Assembly: GCA_003023165.1 (NCBI GenBank)
Contig: PXSD01000009.1
Location: 1 to 10,246, forward strand
Direction of reading: 5' to 3'
Source: Halobacteriales archaeon QS_9_67_15
GTDB taxonomy: Archaea; Halobacteriota; Halobacteria; Halobacteriales; Haloarculaceae
DNA length: 10,246 nucleotides
How positions within the stretch are numbered: position 1 is the first letter of the stretch; every line of letters begins with the position of its first letter. The position numbers and the translations under genes were made by a program. Positions 1 through 6,308 of this stretch are shown in pieces. The notes beneath the pieces were generated by a model. The model was not told the origin of the DNA and did not search any database. It saw nothing but the letters and a program-made list of their open reading frames with translations.

Positions 1-6
1 CGATGC

Positions 7-90
7 TATAGTAGAATTTGAAAGCGTTTGCACGGTCGATCGCACGTAGTCATGCGGTCGTCCGAGCGATGTCTTTCAAATTCTACTATA
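7..90. repeat. 18-bp perfect inverted repeat with 48-bp centre
   Basis: The arms TATAGTAGAATTTGAAAG (7-24) and CTTTCAAATTCTACTATA (73-90) are exact reverse complements, separated by 48 bp. The arms are AT-rich while the centre is GC-richer. No target-site duplication is visible: the flanks are CGATGC on the left and CAATCC on the right. No convincing gene lies inside. The unit could be a miniature mobile element, a remnant of one, a structured RNA hairpin, or a protein-binding site. The sequence alone does not decide between these. The repeat itself is certain; its nature is not. Confidence 0.75.
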
Positions 91-406
91 CAATCCGGTA
101 CAACAGACTGGGTCGAACGCCAACTGTAGCGCGACGGAACTCTACGGTCGCACCCGCCACTGACGGACCTGTCGGTATTTTGTACTCTCAAATTCCGTTC
201 TTTCAGCTCGAAATCACCCGGTTTACAGTTTGTCGACCGACCCCAGGACCGCCCTTTCCCCCTACTGGTGAGTCGACGTCACCCGTAAACTCCCTGTTCC
301 CGTGCCGGAAAGATGCCTGACAGGGTTCATCGTCTCCGTAAGCGAGTCAATGGCGCTTCGACTGAGCCGAAAACTGAGTCGGTTTCGTTCTATTCATTAT
401 ATTGAA

Positions 407-427
407 ACTACCAGTAGTATATATATC
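407..427 (+). promoter_or_regulatory. Candidate TATA box with adjoining palindrome for the HTH_10 regulator
   Basis: GTATATATATC at 417-427 is a good archaeal TATA-like sequence. It abuts the palindrome ACTAC-CA-GTAGT (407-418), which could be an operator. Transcription from here would begin near 450 and give a leader of about 185 nt before the ATG at 636, long for a haloarchaeal gene. A weaker TATA-like sequence at 539-545 would give a leader of roughly 65 nt. The choice between them is open. Confidence 0.35.
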
Positions 428-623
428 ATCGAATTATTAGTGTATCGCCTCCGAACGGAGATGTAGTCAAGAGGTCGGCGGGTGACAGGACTCGCCGGAC
501 CCGTATATCTGAACATTATTGTGTTGCCATCTCATACCGCTATAACGGAAGATGTCCGGCGGTTTCACGACGGCTGCGGTCGGCGCTGGGTATCGAGAGA
601 AAGCGGGCAGGAAACGGTGACAG

Positions 624-628
624 GGTGA
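624..628 (+). promoter_or_regulatory. Shine-Dalgarno site of the HTH_10 gene
   Basis: GGTGA lies 7 nt before the ATG at 636 and matches the GGAGGTGA-type anti-SD complement of haloarchaea. A second GGTGA sits at 616-620. The site supports the 636 start. Confidence 0.55.
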
Positions 629-635
629 GATTCGC

Positions 636-1295
636 ATGTCTATCATCGCAAAGACGTACATCAAACACGACCGGCTCGCGCTGGTTCCGACACTCAAGCA
701 ACTTGAGGGTATCGACATCCGGGTGATATCTCACGGGAACACAGCCCCCGGAGCAACGGGGTTTCCGTTTCTCGTCGAGTACGAGGACAGGACAGAACTG
801 GAGAGAGCACTGGACGAGGACCCGACGGTCAGCAGCCACGAACTCGTCGACTGGACCGAAGAGACTGGAATTTACTACATCGAACACACGCAAGAGACAC
901 AGTACATCAGTACCGTCGTGACGGAAGTCAACGGCTTCATGATACAGACCAGAACGGACGGCAGAGGATGGGTCGTCCGCGTTCTCTTGCCCGATAGAGA
1001 GGCCCTCAACACCATTTGGGAGTACGCCGAAGAGCACGACATCAAGTTCGATATCAACGAGATCTACAGCAGCAACGATACCGGTGACGAGATGTATTAC
1101 GGGCTGACGGAGGAGCAGCGGACCGCGCTAGAGCTCGCGTACGAGGATGGGTACTTCGGGGAGCCGCGGGAGGTTTCGCTCAACGAAGTTGCAGAAGAGC
1201 TCGACCTGTCGTCGACAGCTACCAGCGGTCGACTTCGACGGGGGATGGGTAACCTCATATCAGCGACGATCATCGACCAGAAATCGGAGAACTAA
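636..1295 (+). CDS. Bat-like (HTH_10) transcriptional regulator
   Basis: The 219-aa protein has the layout of the haloarchaeal bacterio-opsin-activator family. An N-terminal mixed alpha/beta region (about 1-150) resembles the BAT-associated sensory or dimerisation module. A C-terminal HTH_10 domain starts at about residue 157 (LTEEQRTALELAYEDGYF...), followed by the recognition region VSLNEVAEELDLSSTATSGRL (about 178-198) and a closing helix. It is a cytosolic DNA-binding protein; no sensor domain such as PAS and no receiver domain is visible, so the signal is unknown. The ATG at 636 is chosen because GGTGA at 624-628 matches a haloarchaeal Shine-Dalgarno at good spacing, which also implies a leadered mRNA. 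It is convergent with the small membrane protein gene, 24 bp away. Its targets are unknown; the nearby demethylase genes are candidates by proximity only. Confidence 0.85.
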   Translation: MSIIAKTYIKHDRLALVPTLKQLEGIDIRVISHGNTAPGATGFPFLVEYEDRTELERALDEDPTVSSHELVDWTEETGIYYIEHTQETQYISTVVTEVNGFMIQTRTDGRGWVVRVLLPDREALNTIWEYAEEHDIKFDINEIYSSNDTGDEMYYGLTEEQRTALELAYEDGYFGEPREVSLNEVAEELDLSSTATSGRLRRGMGNLISATIIDQKSEN

Positions 1296-1319
1296 CGCCC
1301 CGTCGAACCGCCACCTCGA

Positions 1320-1583
1320 TCAGTCGGAATTGTCGGTCTCGTACACCGGTTTGAGCGACTGTTTGCCCTTGTCGTATCCGAGCCAGACGCTGAGAGCAGC
1401 CGCGACGAGCACGAGATAAATCGGAAACAGTGCCATCAACACGTAGCCCGACTCCAGCAGCGAGAGAACGCCTTGCCAGTACAATAGACCGATTGTCGTG
1501 AAACCGACGACCGCTCCGGCGGAGATCCCGAAGCGGAACGCGTACGCCGCTGACAGGCCGGGAGAGGCCCGAATAGTATCCAT
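1320..1583 (-). CDS. Small two-helix membrane protein, function unknown
   Basis: The 87-aa protein has two strongly hydrophobic segments, about residues 18-40 (GISAGAVVGFTTIGLLYWQ) and 46-70 (GYVLMALFPIYLVLVAAALS). A short charged tail follows, DKGKQSLKPVYETDNSD. The loop between the helices is only about five residues, so it should form a helical hairpin with both ends on the same side of the membrane. The ATG at 1583 is preferred over a GTG at 1598 because a TATA box (TTATATT, 1605-1611 on this strand) is centred 25 bp upstream, the spacing expected for a leaderless transcript starting at that ATG. I do not recognise the family. It is convergent with the HTH_10 regulator and not in an operon with any catabolic gene. 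Confidence 0.7.
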   Translation of the reverse strand: MDTIRASPGLSAAYAFRFGISAGAVVGFTTIGLLYWQGVLSLLESGYVLMALFPIYLVLVAAALSVWLGYDKGKQSLKPVYETDNSD

Positions 1584-1604
1584 ACGACCGCTAAGCACGT
1601 GGGC

Positions 1605-1611
1605 AATATAA
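1605..1611 (-). promoter_or_regulatory. TATA box of the small membrane protein gene (leaderless)
   Basis: On the minus strand CTTATATTG places TTATATT about 25 bp before the ATG at 1583. The predicted transcription start therefore coincides with the start codon. Confidence 0.55.
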
Positions 1612-1960
1612 GTGACTCGTGATTCCCGTTATCGACTCACACATTCAGTCGATTTATCATGTAATTGCCGGTCGAAAGTCCTCTATACGCAACGCCCGTT
1701 CGACTGACTGCCCGCGCGCTGGACCCCCCACTCTCGGTGTTCAGCCTCTCCAGAATCCTCTGACCTGCGCGTCGCGGCGACGGTTGCGTCGAACTCGGCA
1801 AATGAACAACCGAACTGTGGCTGCGTTTGTATAATATATACTTATTATATGCTTTATTATAGACTTTCATACAGTATTGTTGCGGACGGTCGTCGGTTGG
1901 CCTCACTTCGTTCGAGGTCGACCAGCGGTCGGATATCTGAGAAAATGTCATAGGGGAAAT

Positions 1961-1986
1961 GGAACCGGGCGCATACGCCTGGTTCC
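1961..1986. repeat. 11-bp-arm palindrome upstream of the DmdA-like promoter
   Basis: GGAACCGGGCG (1961-1971) pairs with CGCCTGGTTCC (1976-1986) around a four-base centre CATA, with one G:T mismatch that would be a G-U wobble in RNA. It ends about 25 bp before the TATA box at 2011. No T-run follows it and no plus-strand gene ends just before it, so a binding site for a dimeric regulator is more likely than a terminator. Confidence 0.6.
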
Positions 1987-1991
1987 GATGT

Positions 1992-2059
1992 CTCTCGAAA
2001 GCCGATGGGGTTTAAATCCCAGCCATAATTAACATCATCATTTAGGAGTGTTTCGAGAG
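1992..2059. promoter_or_regulatory. Paired 9-bp inverted sites flanking the DmdA-like core promoter
   Basis: CTCTCGAAA (1992-2000) and TTTCGAGAG (2051-2059) are exact reverse complements 50 bp apart. One lies just upstream of the TATA box and the other just downstream of the predicted transcription start. Such an arrangement could allow a looping or bracketing repressor, or it may be chance. No protein is known to bind here. Confidence 0.4.
2011..2017 (+). promoter_or_regulatory. TATA box of the DmdA-like gene
   Basis: TTTAAAT sits inside GGGGTTTAAATCCC, itself nearly palindromic. Transcription would start near 2040 and leave a leader of about 30 nt before the ATG at 2073. AGGAG at 2044-2048 is too far from the ATG to be a normal Shine-Dalgarno. 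Confidence 0.5.
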
Positions 2060-2072
2060 TTTATTCACGGGC

Positions 2073-3449
2073 ATGTCCGAGCACGGCGACCACCCTAACT
2101 ATCCGAGTGTCGACCAATCGGATCGGACGGTCCCGCGGAATCTGCGACAGACCGGCGATCCGAACATTCAGATGCTAGTTTCGACTCGCGTCCGGAAGTC
2201 CCCGTTTTTCCACAAGTCGTTCGACGAGAACGGCGCGTGGCGCTGTACCGTCTACAACCGCATCTATCACCCCCGCGGCCTCGTGGAACCGGAGGACGGC
2301 GGCGCGATGGCCGAGTACGAGGCGCTGACGAACAGTGTCACCCTGTGGGACGTGGCCGTCGAACGACAGATTCGCGTGAAAGGCCCCGACGCCGAGGCGC
2401 TCACCAACTACGTCGTCACCCGTGACGTGTCGACGATGGACGCGATGGACGGCAAGTATGTCATCCTTTGCAACGAGGACGGCGGCGTTCTGAACGACCC
2501 CGTACTCCTGCGGCCGGAGGAGGACGAGTTCTGGTTCTCCATCTCCGACTCCACGCTCATGCAGTGGCTTCAGGGCGTCAACGTCGGCATGGACTTCGAC
2601 GTGGAGATCGACGAGATCGACGTCGCCCCGATGCAGATCCAGGGGCCGCTCTCCGAAGACGTGATGATCGATGTCGTCGGCGAGGAGGTCAGCGAGATCC
2701 CGTACTATGGCCTCATGGAGGCCGAGGTCAACGGCGTCGACGTACTGATCAGCCAGACCGGTTTCTCCGGCGAGAAGGGCTTCGAGATCTACGTCAAGGA
2801 GGCCTCGAAGTACGCCGAGCGCGTCTGGGACCCGGTCCACGAGAGCGTTACGGACCACGGCGGGATGCAGATCGCGCCCGGCCACCACCGCCGGATCGCC
2901 GCCGGGATCATGTCCTGGGGACAGGACCTCGACCACGAGACTTCGCCGTTCCAAGTCAATTTGGGCTATCATGTCCCCGATGACAAAGAGGCCGACTACA
3001 TCGGCAAGGAAGTGCTGGAAGAGCAGAGTGAGCGGATCGAGAACGGCGAGTACCCGTTCGACCTCAAGCTCGTCGGTCTGAAGATGGCCGGCGAGCCGAT
3101 CCGCGACTACGCCCCTGACTTCTGGCTCATCTCCGACCCCGAAACGGGCGAGGAGTGCGGGTACATGACCTCGCCGTGGTGGAACCCGGACTTGGAGACC
3201 AACATCGGGATGGGCTTCGTCCCCGCCGAGAAGATCCAGGCGGTGACCGACACGTCGCTCGACGATTCCATCTACGAGGAGGACCTCGACCTGGAGTTCC
3301 AGGTCCACCTCCCCGACGAGTACGCCGAAGAGCCGGGCGAACCGGTGTTCGCGACTGTCTCCGAAGTGCCGTTCAAGGAATCGGTCAACCCGAGCGCGCG
3401 CGAGCAGGCGAAACTGAACGCCCGCGCGGAAGCCGAAAACGACGACTGA
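2073..3449 (+). CDS. DmdA/GcvT-family THF-dependent demethylase-like protein
   Basis: The 458-aa protein belongs to the aminomethyltransferase (GcvT) fold and is closest in pattern to dimethylsulfoniopropionate demethylase DmdA. The shared signatures are VYNRIYHPRGL (60-70), WDVAVERQIRVKGPDA (92-107), GGVLNDPVLL (137-146), FWFSISDSTLMQWLQG (153-168), DVAPMQIQGP (183-192), the SGEKGFEIYV segment (232-241) and the GIMSWGQDLDHETSPFQVNLGY segment (278-299). A C-terminal barrel follows (about 330-435). The family moves a methyl or methylene group to THF in the cytosol; DmdA proper makes 5-methyl-THF and methylmercaptopropionate. It is longer than bacterial DmdA (about 370 aa) because of an N-terminal extension of about 50 residues and an acidic C-terminal tail. 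The substrate is uncertain: DMSP, glycine betaine or another methylated compound. It converges on an MTHFR-like gene. Confidence 0.8.
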   Translation: MSEHGDHPNYPSVDQSDRTVPRNLRQTGDPNIQMLVSTRVRKSPFFHKSFDENGAWRCTVYNRIYHPRGLVEPEDGGAMAEYEALTNSVTLWDVAVERQIRVKGPDAEALTNYVVTRDVSTMDAMDGKYVILCNEDGGVLNDPVLLRPEEDEFWFSISDSTLMQWLQGVNVGMDFDVEIDEIDVAPMQIQGPLSEDVMIDVVGEEVSEIPYYGLMEAEVNGVDVLISQTGFSGEKGFEIYVKEASKYAERVWDPVHESVTDHGGMQIAPGHHRRIAAGIMSWGQDLDHETSPFQVNLGYHVPDDKEADYIGKEVLEEQSERIENGEYPFDLKLVGLKMAGEPIRDYAPDFWLISDPETGEECGYMTSPWWNPDLETNIGMGFVPAEKIQAVTDTSLDDSIYEEDLDLEFQVHLPDEYAEEPGEPVFATVSEVPFKESVNPSAREQAKLNARAEAENDD

Positions 3450-3479
3450 ACGGACTCCGTTCCGTCTTCGGTCCGTTTT
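3449..3479 (+). terminator. Hairpin and T-run after the DmdA-like gene
   Basis: AACGGAC (3449-3455), overlapping the stop codon, is the reverse complement of GTCCGTT (3471-3477), and the second arm runs into TTTT (3476-3479). A shorter alternative palindrome, ACGGA-C-TCCGT, lies at 3450-3460. It sits between two convergent genes, as expected for a terminator. Confidence 0.45.
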
Positions 3480-3538
3480 GAGCGTAACCGAGTAGTAGGA
3501 GTTCCGCTACAGCGTGGCGTGGTTCGACCCCACCCGTC

Positions 3539-4399
3539 CTACTCGCCAAGCCGTCCGCGACGCCACGACTCGGTATCGGGTGTCTGGTTGAATGTGTAGA
3601 CGTGGATCCCCCGGATGCCGTACTCCTCGTCGTTGACGTACGGTGCGAGTCCGTCGACGAGGTCGTCGGGTTTGTACGTACCCCGGGACCCGACCAACTG
3701 ACGGACGAACCCGAGCACGCCGGTCGTCTTCCGCAGGAACTTGATCGAGTCACCGACGCCGACTTTCTGAGAGATCTGGAGGAGTCGCTGGTAGTTCATG
3801 ACGCCCGGGATCCCGACCTCGACTGGAAGAGTTACGCCGCGCGAGCGGATGTCTTCGATCCACGATATCACTGCTTCGGGGTCGTAGCAGAGCTGTGTGA
3901 CGATGTACGTGGCGTACGGCTCCTTCTTCTCCATCGCGTCTGCGAGCGTCTCCTCGTCGAGGAACTCGTGGCCTTCCGGATAGCCGGTGATGCCGACCTC
4001 CTCGAAGGAGTAGGGCAGTTCGTCGAGCGCCACGAGCATCTCGTAGGCCGATTCGAACGCTCCAGCGGGCTCTTCGCGGTCACCCCCCGGAACGAAGATG
4101 TCGGTGACGCCGGCCGCGGTCAGCCGGCTCGCTATCTCCTCGAGTTGCGACCGGTCGGAGACGTACCGAGCTGCGACGTGTGGGACGACATCGAACCCCT
4201 GCTTGGCGGCCTGTTCGGTGCGCTCGATCGTCGCCTCGATACCCAGTTGCGGTGAGGTCGTGATAGCGATCGTCGCACCGTTTGGAAGGTGAGTGATCTC
4301 CTCCTCGAAGCTCTCGAACGGCATGAGCTCGAAGCGCGCACCTCTCATGAGCGTTTCGACGCCCTGCCGGTCCGGTGACGGACGCGTGTCTAAAGCCAT
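3539..4399 (-). CDS. Methylenetetrahydrofolate reductase-like protein
   Basis: The 286-aa protein matches the MTHFR/MetF TIM-barrel flavoprotein family: FEL-MP near the start (E24, probable counterpart of the catalytic Glu), PHVAAR (73-78), a flavin-loop-like FVPGGDREEPAG (102-113), GYPEGHEF (139-146), VTQLCYD (167-173), EVGIPGVMN (194-202) and HVYTFNQ (266-272). MTHFR interconverts 5,10-methylene-THF and 5-methyl-THF in the cytosol. Beside a DmdA-like demethylase, the likely physiological direction is oxidation of methyl-THF, though a role in methionine synthesis cannot be excluded. The length is normal for the catalytic domain alone. The ATG at 4399 fits a TATA box at 4458-4465 with a leader of about 35 nt. 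Its stop (TAG) is 89 bp from the convergent DmdA-like gene. The reductant cannot be read from the sequence. Confidence 0.85.
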   Translation of the reverse strand: MALDTRPSPDRQGVETLMRGARFELMPFESFEEEITHLPNGATIAITTSPQLGIEATIERTEQAAKQGFDVVPHVAARYVSDRSQLEEIASRLTAAGVTDIFVPGGDREEPAGAFESAYEMLVALDELPYSFEEVGITGYPEGHEFLDEETLADAMEKKEPYATYIVTQLCYDPEAVISWIEDIRSRGVTLPVEVGIPGVMNYQRLLQISQKVGVGDSIKFLRKTTGVLGFVRQLVGSRGTYKPDDLVDGLAPYVNDEEYGIRGIHVYTFNQTPDTESWRRGRLGE

Positions 4400-4457
4400 T
4401 CGTTGTCACACTACGTACCCGGTGATACTTTTGTGTGCGGGTGTTCTTTGGAACCCG

Positions 4458-4465
4458 TTTATATA
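4458..4465 (-). promoter_or_regulatory. TATA box of the MTHFR-like gene
   Basis: On the minus strand ACGGGTATATAAACGGGT contains TATATAAA, flanked by a direct repeat (ACCCGT on the plus strand at 4453-4458 and 4465-4470). It lies in the 80-bp gap after the upstream gene, so the reductase gene probably has its own promoter even if it is also read from upstream. Confidence 0.6.
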
Positions 4466-4479
4466 CCCGTAGTTCGCGG

Positions 4480-5640
4480 TCACGTCTCCGCAGGCGCACA
4501 CTGACAGATCCGGGTAACGACCTGGTCGTAGGTGACCTCCCGTTCGGGCTGTCCGGAGAGCCGTCGCATCGTGAGGTCGATGAGGTTGAGCCGCTTCAGC
4601 ATCTCCTGTGTTTCTCTGCGCTCGAGGCCGAGATGCTGCTGGACCTCGTAGACGGTCATGGACTCGACGACTGCCTTCGCAACGTCCGTGACCTGGGTGT
4701 CACCCGGCAGGCCGCTCCCGTCGGTGACGAGCTGTTCGTCCGGGAGTTCGTCGAGCGGGTTGTCGGTTGCCTTCGGCTGAACGGGGGCATCGGCGGACCC
4801 GGACGCATCGGTCGACTCATCGACGCCCTCGAATGTGTCCTCCGGGTTGTCAGACCCCTCGTGCCCGGCCGCACCCGCCGATCCGTCTCTCCCCTCAGCT
4901 CCCGTCTCGATATCTGAGCCAGCGACGCGCTCGGAGTCGTCTTCGGTCTCCGACTCCTCGACGAGGTCGTAGGATTCGGGGTCGTGGATGTCCGCCGTTA
5001 TCATGTACCGTCGCACCGTTTCCGAGGAGACATCCATCGCTATCGCGTCGCTCATCTGCGTAAACGTGTCGCAGGTCTCGTAGAGCCGCCGCAGATAGGC
5101 AGTGTCCTCGTACGGCGGCACGGACTCGTCGCGCACCGCCGCGAGGTCGCTCGTGGGGTCACTGTCCTCGTCGGCCTCCTGGTCCTCTGTCCCCGGATCG
5201 TCGGGGTCAGATTCGTCCATCGGAGGCGGTGTCGTCTCCTCGTCGACAGTCTCGCAGTCGTCGCTGTCTGGCATCGCGTCGTCTGCTTTCTGCGGATCGA
5301 TCCGTAAGTGCACGGTGAGGATGATATCGCCGTCGACAACGTGGACTGATTCCTCGCTCGCCGAGACGGCCGCAGCCGTCGTCGGCGAGAGTGCCGCCAG
5401 CGGCGACGTCGAGAAGGCCACCCGGACCCCGCCCGTCGTCATCTCGGCCGCTTCGGGAGTGAGCATCGAACGCTCTGGGTCGTCCTCGGCTCCACAGAGC
5501 GAAACCGGGACTTCGAGCGTCGCGTCCAAGCCATCGCCTGCCTTGTCCGCTGTCGCCTCGACACGGCCCACCGTCCGCCCGCGCGACTCGTACTGTTCGA
5601 CGACCCGCGAGAGGACATCGAACGACGTTTGCAGGGTCAT
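4480..5640 (-). CDS. Acidic two-HTH protein, unrecognised, possible regulator
   Basis: I do not recognise a named family for this 386-aa protein. It has a folded N-terminal part (about 1-115), then a very acidic low-complexity linker (about 117-178). A helix-turn-helix-like segment follows (179-218: AYLRRLYETCDTFTQMSDAI then MDVSSETVRRYMITADIH). A second acidic, Gly/Ser-rich linker (about 225-315) leads to another HTH-like segment (318-356: ESMTVYEVQQHLGLERRETQ and onward). The tail ends CQCAPAET. No membrane segment or signal peptide is seen. It could be a DNA-binding regulator or an adaptor. It lies between the MTHFR-like gene (80 bp downstream) and the GlcG-like gene (132 bp upstream), all on the minus strand. 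A perfect palindrome directly upstream of the ATG could be an autoregulatory operator. Confidence 0.7.
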   Translation of the reverse strand: MTLQTSFDVLSRVVEQYESRGRTVGRVEATADKAGDGLDATLEVPVSLCGAEDDPERSMLTPEAAEMTTGGVRVAFSTSPLAALSPTTAAAVSASEESVHVVDGDIILTVHLRIDPQKADDAMPDSDDCETVDEETTPPPMDESDPDDPGTEDQEADEDSDPTSDLAAVRDESVPPYEDTAYLRRLYETCDTFTQMSDAIAMDVSSETVRRYMITADIHDPESYDLVEESETEDDSERVAGSDIETGAEGRDGSAGAAGHEGSDNPEDTFEGVDESTDASGSADAPVQPKATDNPLDELPDEQLVTDGSGLPGDTQVTDVAKAVVESMTVYEVQQHLGLERRETQEMLKRLNLIDLTMRRLSGQPEREVTYDQVVTRICQCAPAET

Positions 5641-5645
5641 AGCCT

Positions 5646-5660
5646 TGCTAGCTACTAGCA
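5646..5660. promoter_or_regulatory. Palindrome TGCTAG-CTA-CTAGCA just upstream of the two-HTH gene
   Basis: Perfect 6-bp arms with a 3-bp spacer lie 6-20 bp before the ATG at 5640. A weak TATA-like sequence (ACTTACAC, near 5668-5675 on the minus strand) would put the transcription start inside or beside this palindrome. That is a position where a bound protein would block initiation, but no binding data exist. Confidence 0.45.
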
Positions 5661-5772
5661 GGATCGACGTGTAAGTCTGCGTGCGGAATACTCAACCCAT
5701 TCAAATATAGACAACTATCGCAAAGGTTCGCGGGGTCGTGGAGCACGCGGTACGGGACGCGTCAACCGGCGG

Positions 5773-6192
5773 TTACTCCGCGAGTTCGTTCCACCGGTCG
5801 ACGCCGGCCTCGGCGACATCCCGGTCCTGCGAGACCGCCCCTCCGGAGACGCCGATGGTCCCGACGATTTCTCCGTCGCGCTCGAGCGGGTAGCCGCCGC
5901 CGAAGATGACGATCCGGCCCTCGTCGGTCGTCTGCAGGCCGTACAGTGAGTTGCCGGGCTCCGAGGGCGCTGCCAGTTCGTGGGTCGGTGTTTCGAGTGC
6001 GGCCGCGGTGTAGGCCTTGTTCCGCGAGATGCTCACGGACGCGAGCCAAGCGCCGTCCATCCGGTGTTGCGCGACGAGGTTCCCCTCGCTGTTGGCCACC
6101 GTGATGACCATCGGGTTGTCGATCTCCCGGGCTCGCTCCTCGGCCGCCTCGATCAGTTCCGTCGCTGTCTGTAGACTGACTGACTCGACCAC
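5773..6192 (-). CDS. GlcG/HbpS family protein (DUF336)
   Basis: The 139-aa protein has the hallmarks of the GlcG/HbpS/PduO-C family: VITVANSEGNLVAQHRMDGA (29-48), RNKAYTAA (57-64), a PG motif (79-80), IFGGGYPLERDGEIVGTIGV (96-115) and SGGAVSQD (116-123) followed by VAEAG. Members bind haem or corrinoid-related ligands, and many occur beside catabolic oxidoreductase genes with no assigned role. The GTG at 6192 is preferred over an upstream ATG at 6243. Family similarity begins there, a TATA box is centred 27 bp before it, and the 17 extra residues are not acidic and overlap the promoter. The mRNA would be leaderless. It is divergent from the broken DMGDH-like gene. It may be co-transcribed with the two-HTH gene 132 bp downstream. 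Confidence 0.85.
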   Translation of the reverse strand: MVESVSLQTATELIEAAEERAREIDNPMVITVANSEGNLVAQHRMDGAWLASVSISRNKAYTAAALETPTHELAAPSEPGNSLYGLQTTDEGRIVIFGGGYPLERDGEIVGTIGVSGGAVSQDRDVAEAGVDRWNELAE

Positions 6193-6214
6193 GTTCGGGG
6201 GTCTGACCGGACTC

Positions 6215-6223
6215 GATATAAAT
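6215..6223 (-). promoter_or_regulatory. TATA box of the GlcG-like gene (leaderless)
   Basis: On the minus strand GAATTTATATCGAG puts ATTTATATC 27 bp (centre) before the GTG at 6192. This is standard haloarchaeal spacing for transcription starting at the first codon base and decides the start choice. Confidence 0.6.
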
Positions 6224-6289
6224 TCTGGTGTCTGCCGCCGCAAACAGTACAGAACGGCGCAGCGCTGCGTGAACTCGGGATCCGGAGTT

Positions 6290-6308
6290 TCGAGCGAGGT
6301 TCGCTCGA
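6290..6308. repeat. Perfect 8-bp inverted repeat in the divergent intergenic region
   Basis: TCGAGCGA and TCGCTCGA are exact inverses around GGT. The site is about 70 bp upstream of the GlcG-like TATA box and 150 bp upstream of the other TATA box. It could serve as an operator or as a hairpin in RNA; no T-run follows. Confidence 0.5.

Larger units (their letters stand above)
91..635. other. Gene-poor region upstream of the HTH_10 regulator
   Basis: No credible coding sequence was found. The open frame at 18-320 on the plus strand encodes a basic, Ser/Thr/Pro-rich peptide unlike acidic haloarchaeal proteins. An AT-rich block at about 388-445 contains TATA-like runs and a small palindrome (ACTAC-CA-GTAGT, 407-418). 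Further TATA-like sequences occur near 501-508 and 539-545. The region probably holds the promoter of the downstream regulator and otherwise looks like intergenic or decayed DNA. Confidence 0.5.
1612..2072. other. Gene-poor region upstream of the DmdA-like gene, with an AT-rich core
   Basis: No convincing gene lies in this stretch. A minus-strand open frame at 1637-1951 encodes a non-acidic, low-complexity-like peptide and is judged spurious. An AT-rich island at about 1828-1864 contains TATAATA (1830-1836) and its inverse TATTATA (1843-1849). Near the right end are a strong palindrome (1961-1986), a pair of 9-bp inverted sites and the promoter of the DmdA-like gene. The left part may be decayed mobile DNA, but no transposase remnant could be identified. 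Confidence 0.45.

Noticed and set aside
7..90. Inverted repeat as a CRISPR repeat or replication-origin (ORB) box
   Set aside because: There are only two arms in inverted orientation, no array, no G-run typical of haloarchaeal origin boxes, and no orc1/cdc6 gene nearby.
18..320. Plus-strand 100-aa open frame at the window start
   Set aside because: Its composition is basic and Ser/Thr/Pro-rich, unlike haloarchaeal proteins. It overlaps the inverted repeat and has no recognisable domain.
1637..1951. Minus-strand 104-aa open frame in the intergenic region
   Set aside because: It is not acidic, runs through the AT-rich island, and has no family pattern; probably spurious, though a decayed mobile-element fragment is not fully excluded.
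1961..1986. Palindrome as an intrinsic terminator or riboswitch of the DmdA-like gene
   Set aside because: It has no T-run, no gene ends just upstream, and it lies before the TATA box, so it would not be in the leader RNA.
2175..3308. Minus-strand 377-aa open frame opposite the DmdA-like gene
   Set aside because: It is an antisense shadow: the long open frame arises from the GC-rich third positions of the real gene, and the product is a Val/Leu/Asp-rich mirror of it.
3602..4255. Plus-strand 217-aa open frame opposite the MTHFR-like gene
   Set aside because: The opposite strand encodes clear MTHFR motifs over the whole interval.
5102..5674. Plus-strand 190-aa Ser-rich open frame opposite the two-HTH gene
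   Set aside because: The Ser-rich run is the complement of acidic codons in the real gene, and it extends over the real gene's palindrome and start.
5773..6243. ATG at 6243 as the start of the GlcG-like protein
   Set aside because: The extra 17 residues are not family-like and would overlap the TATA box that fits the GTG at 6192.
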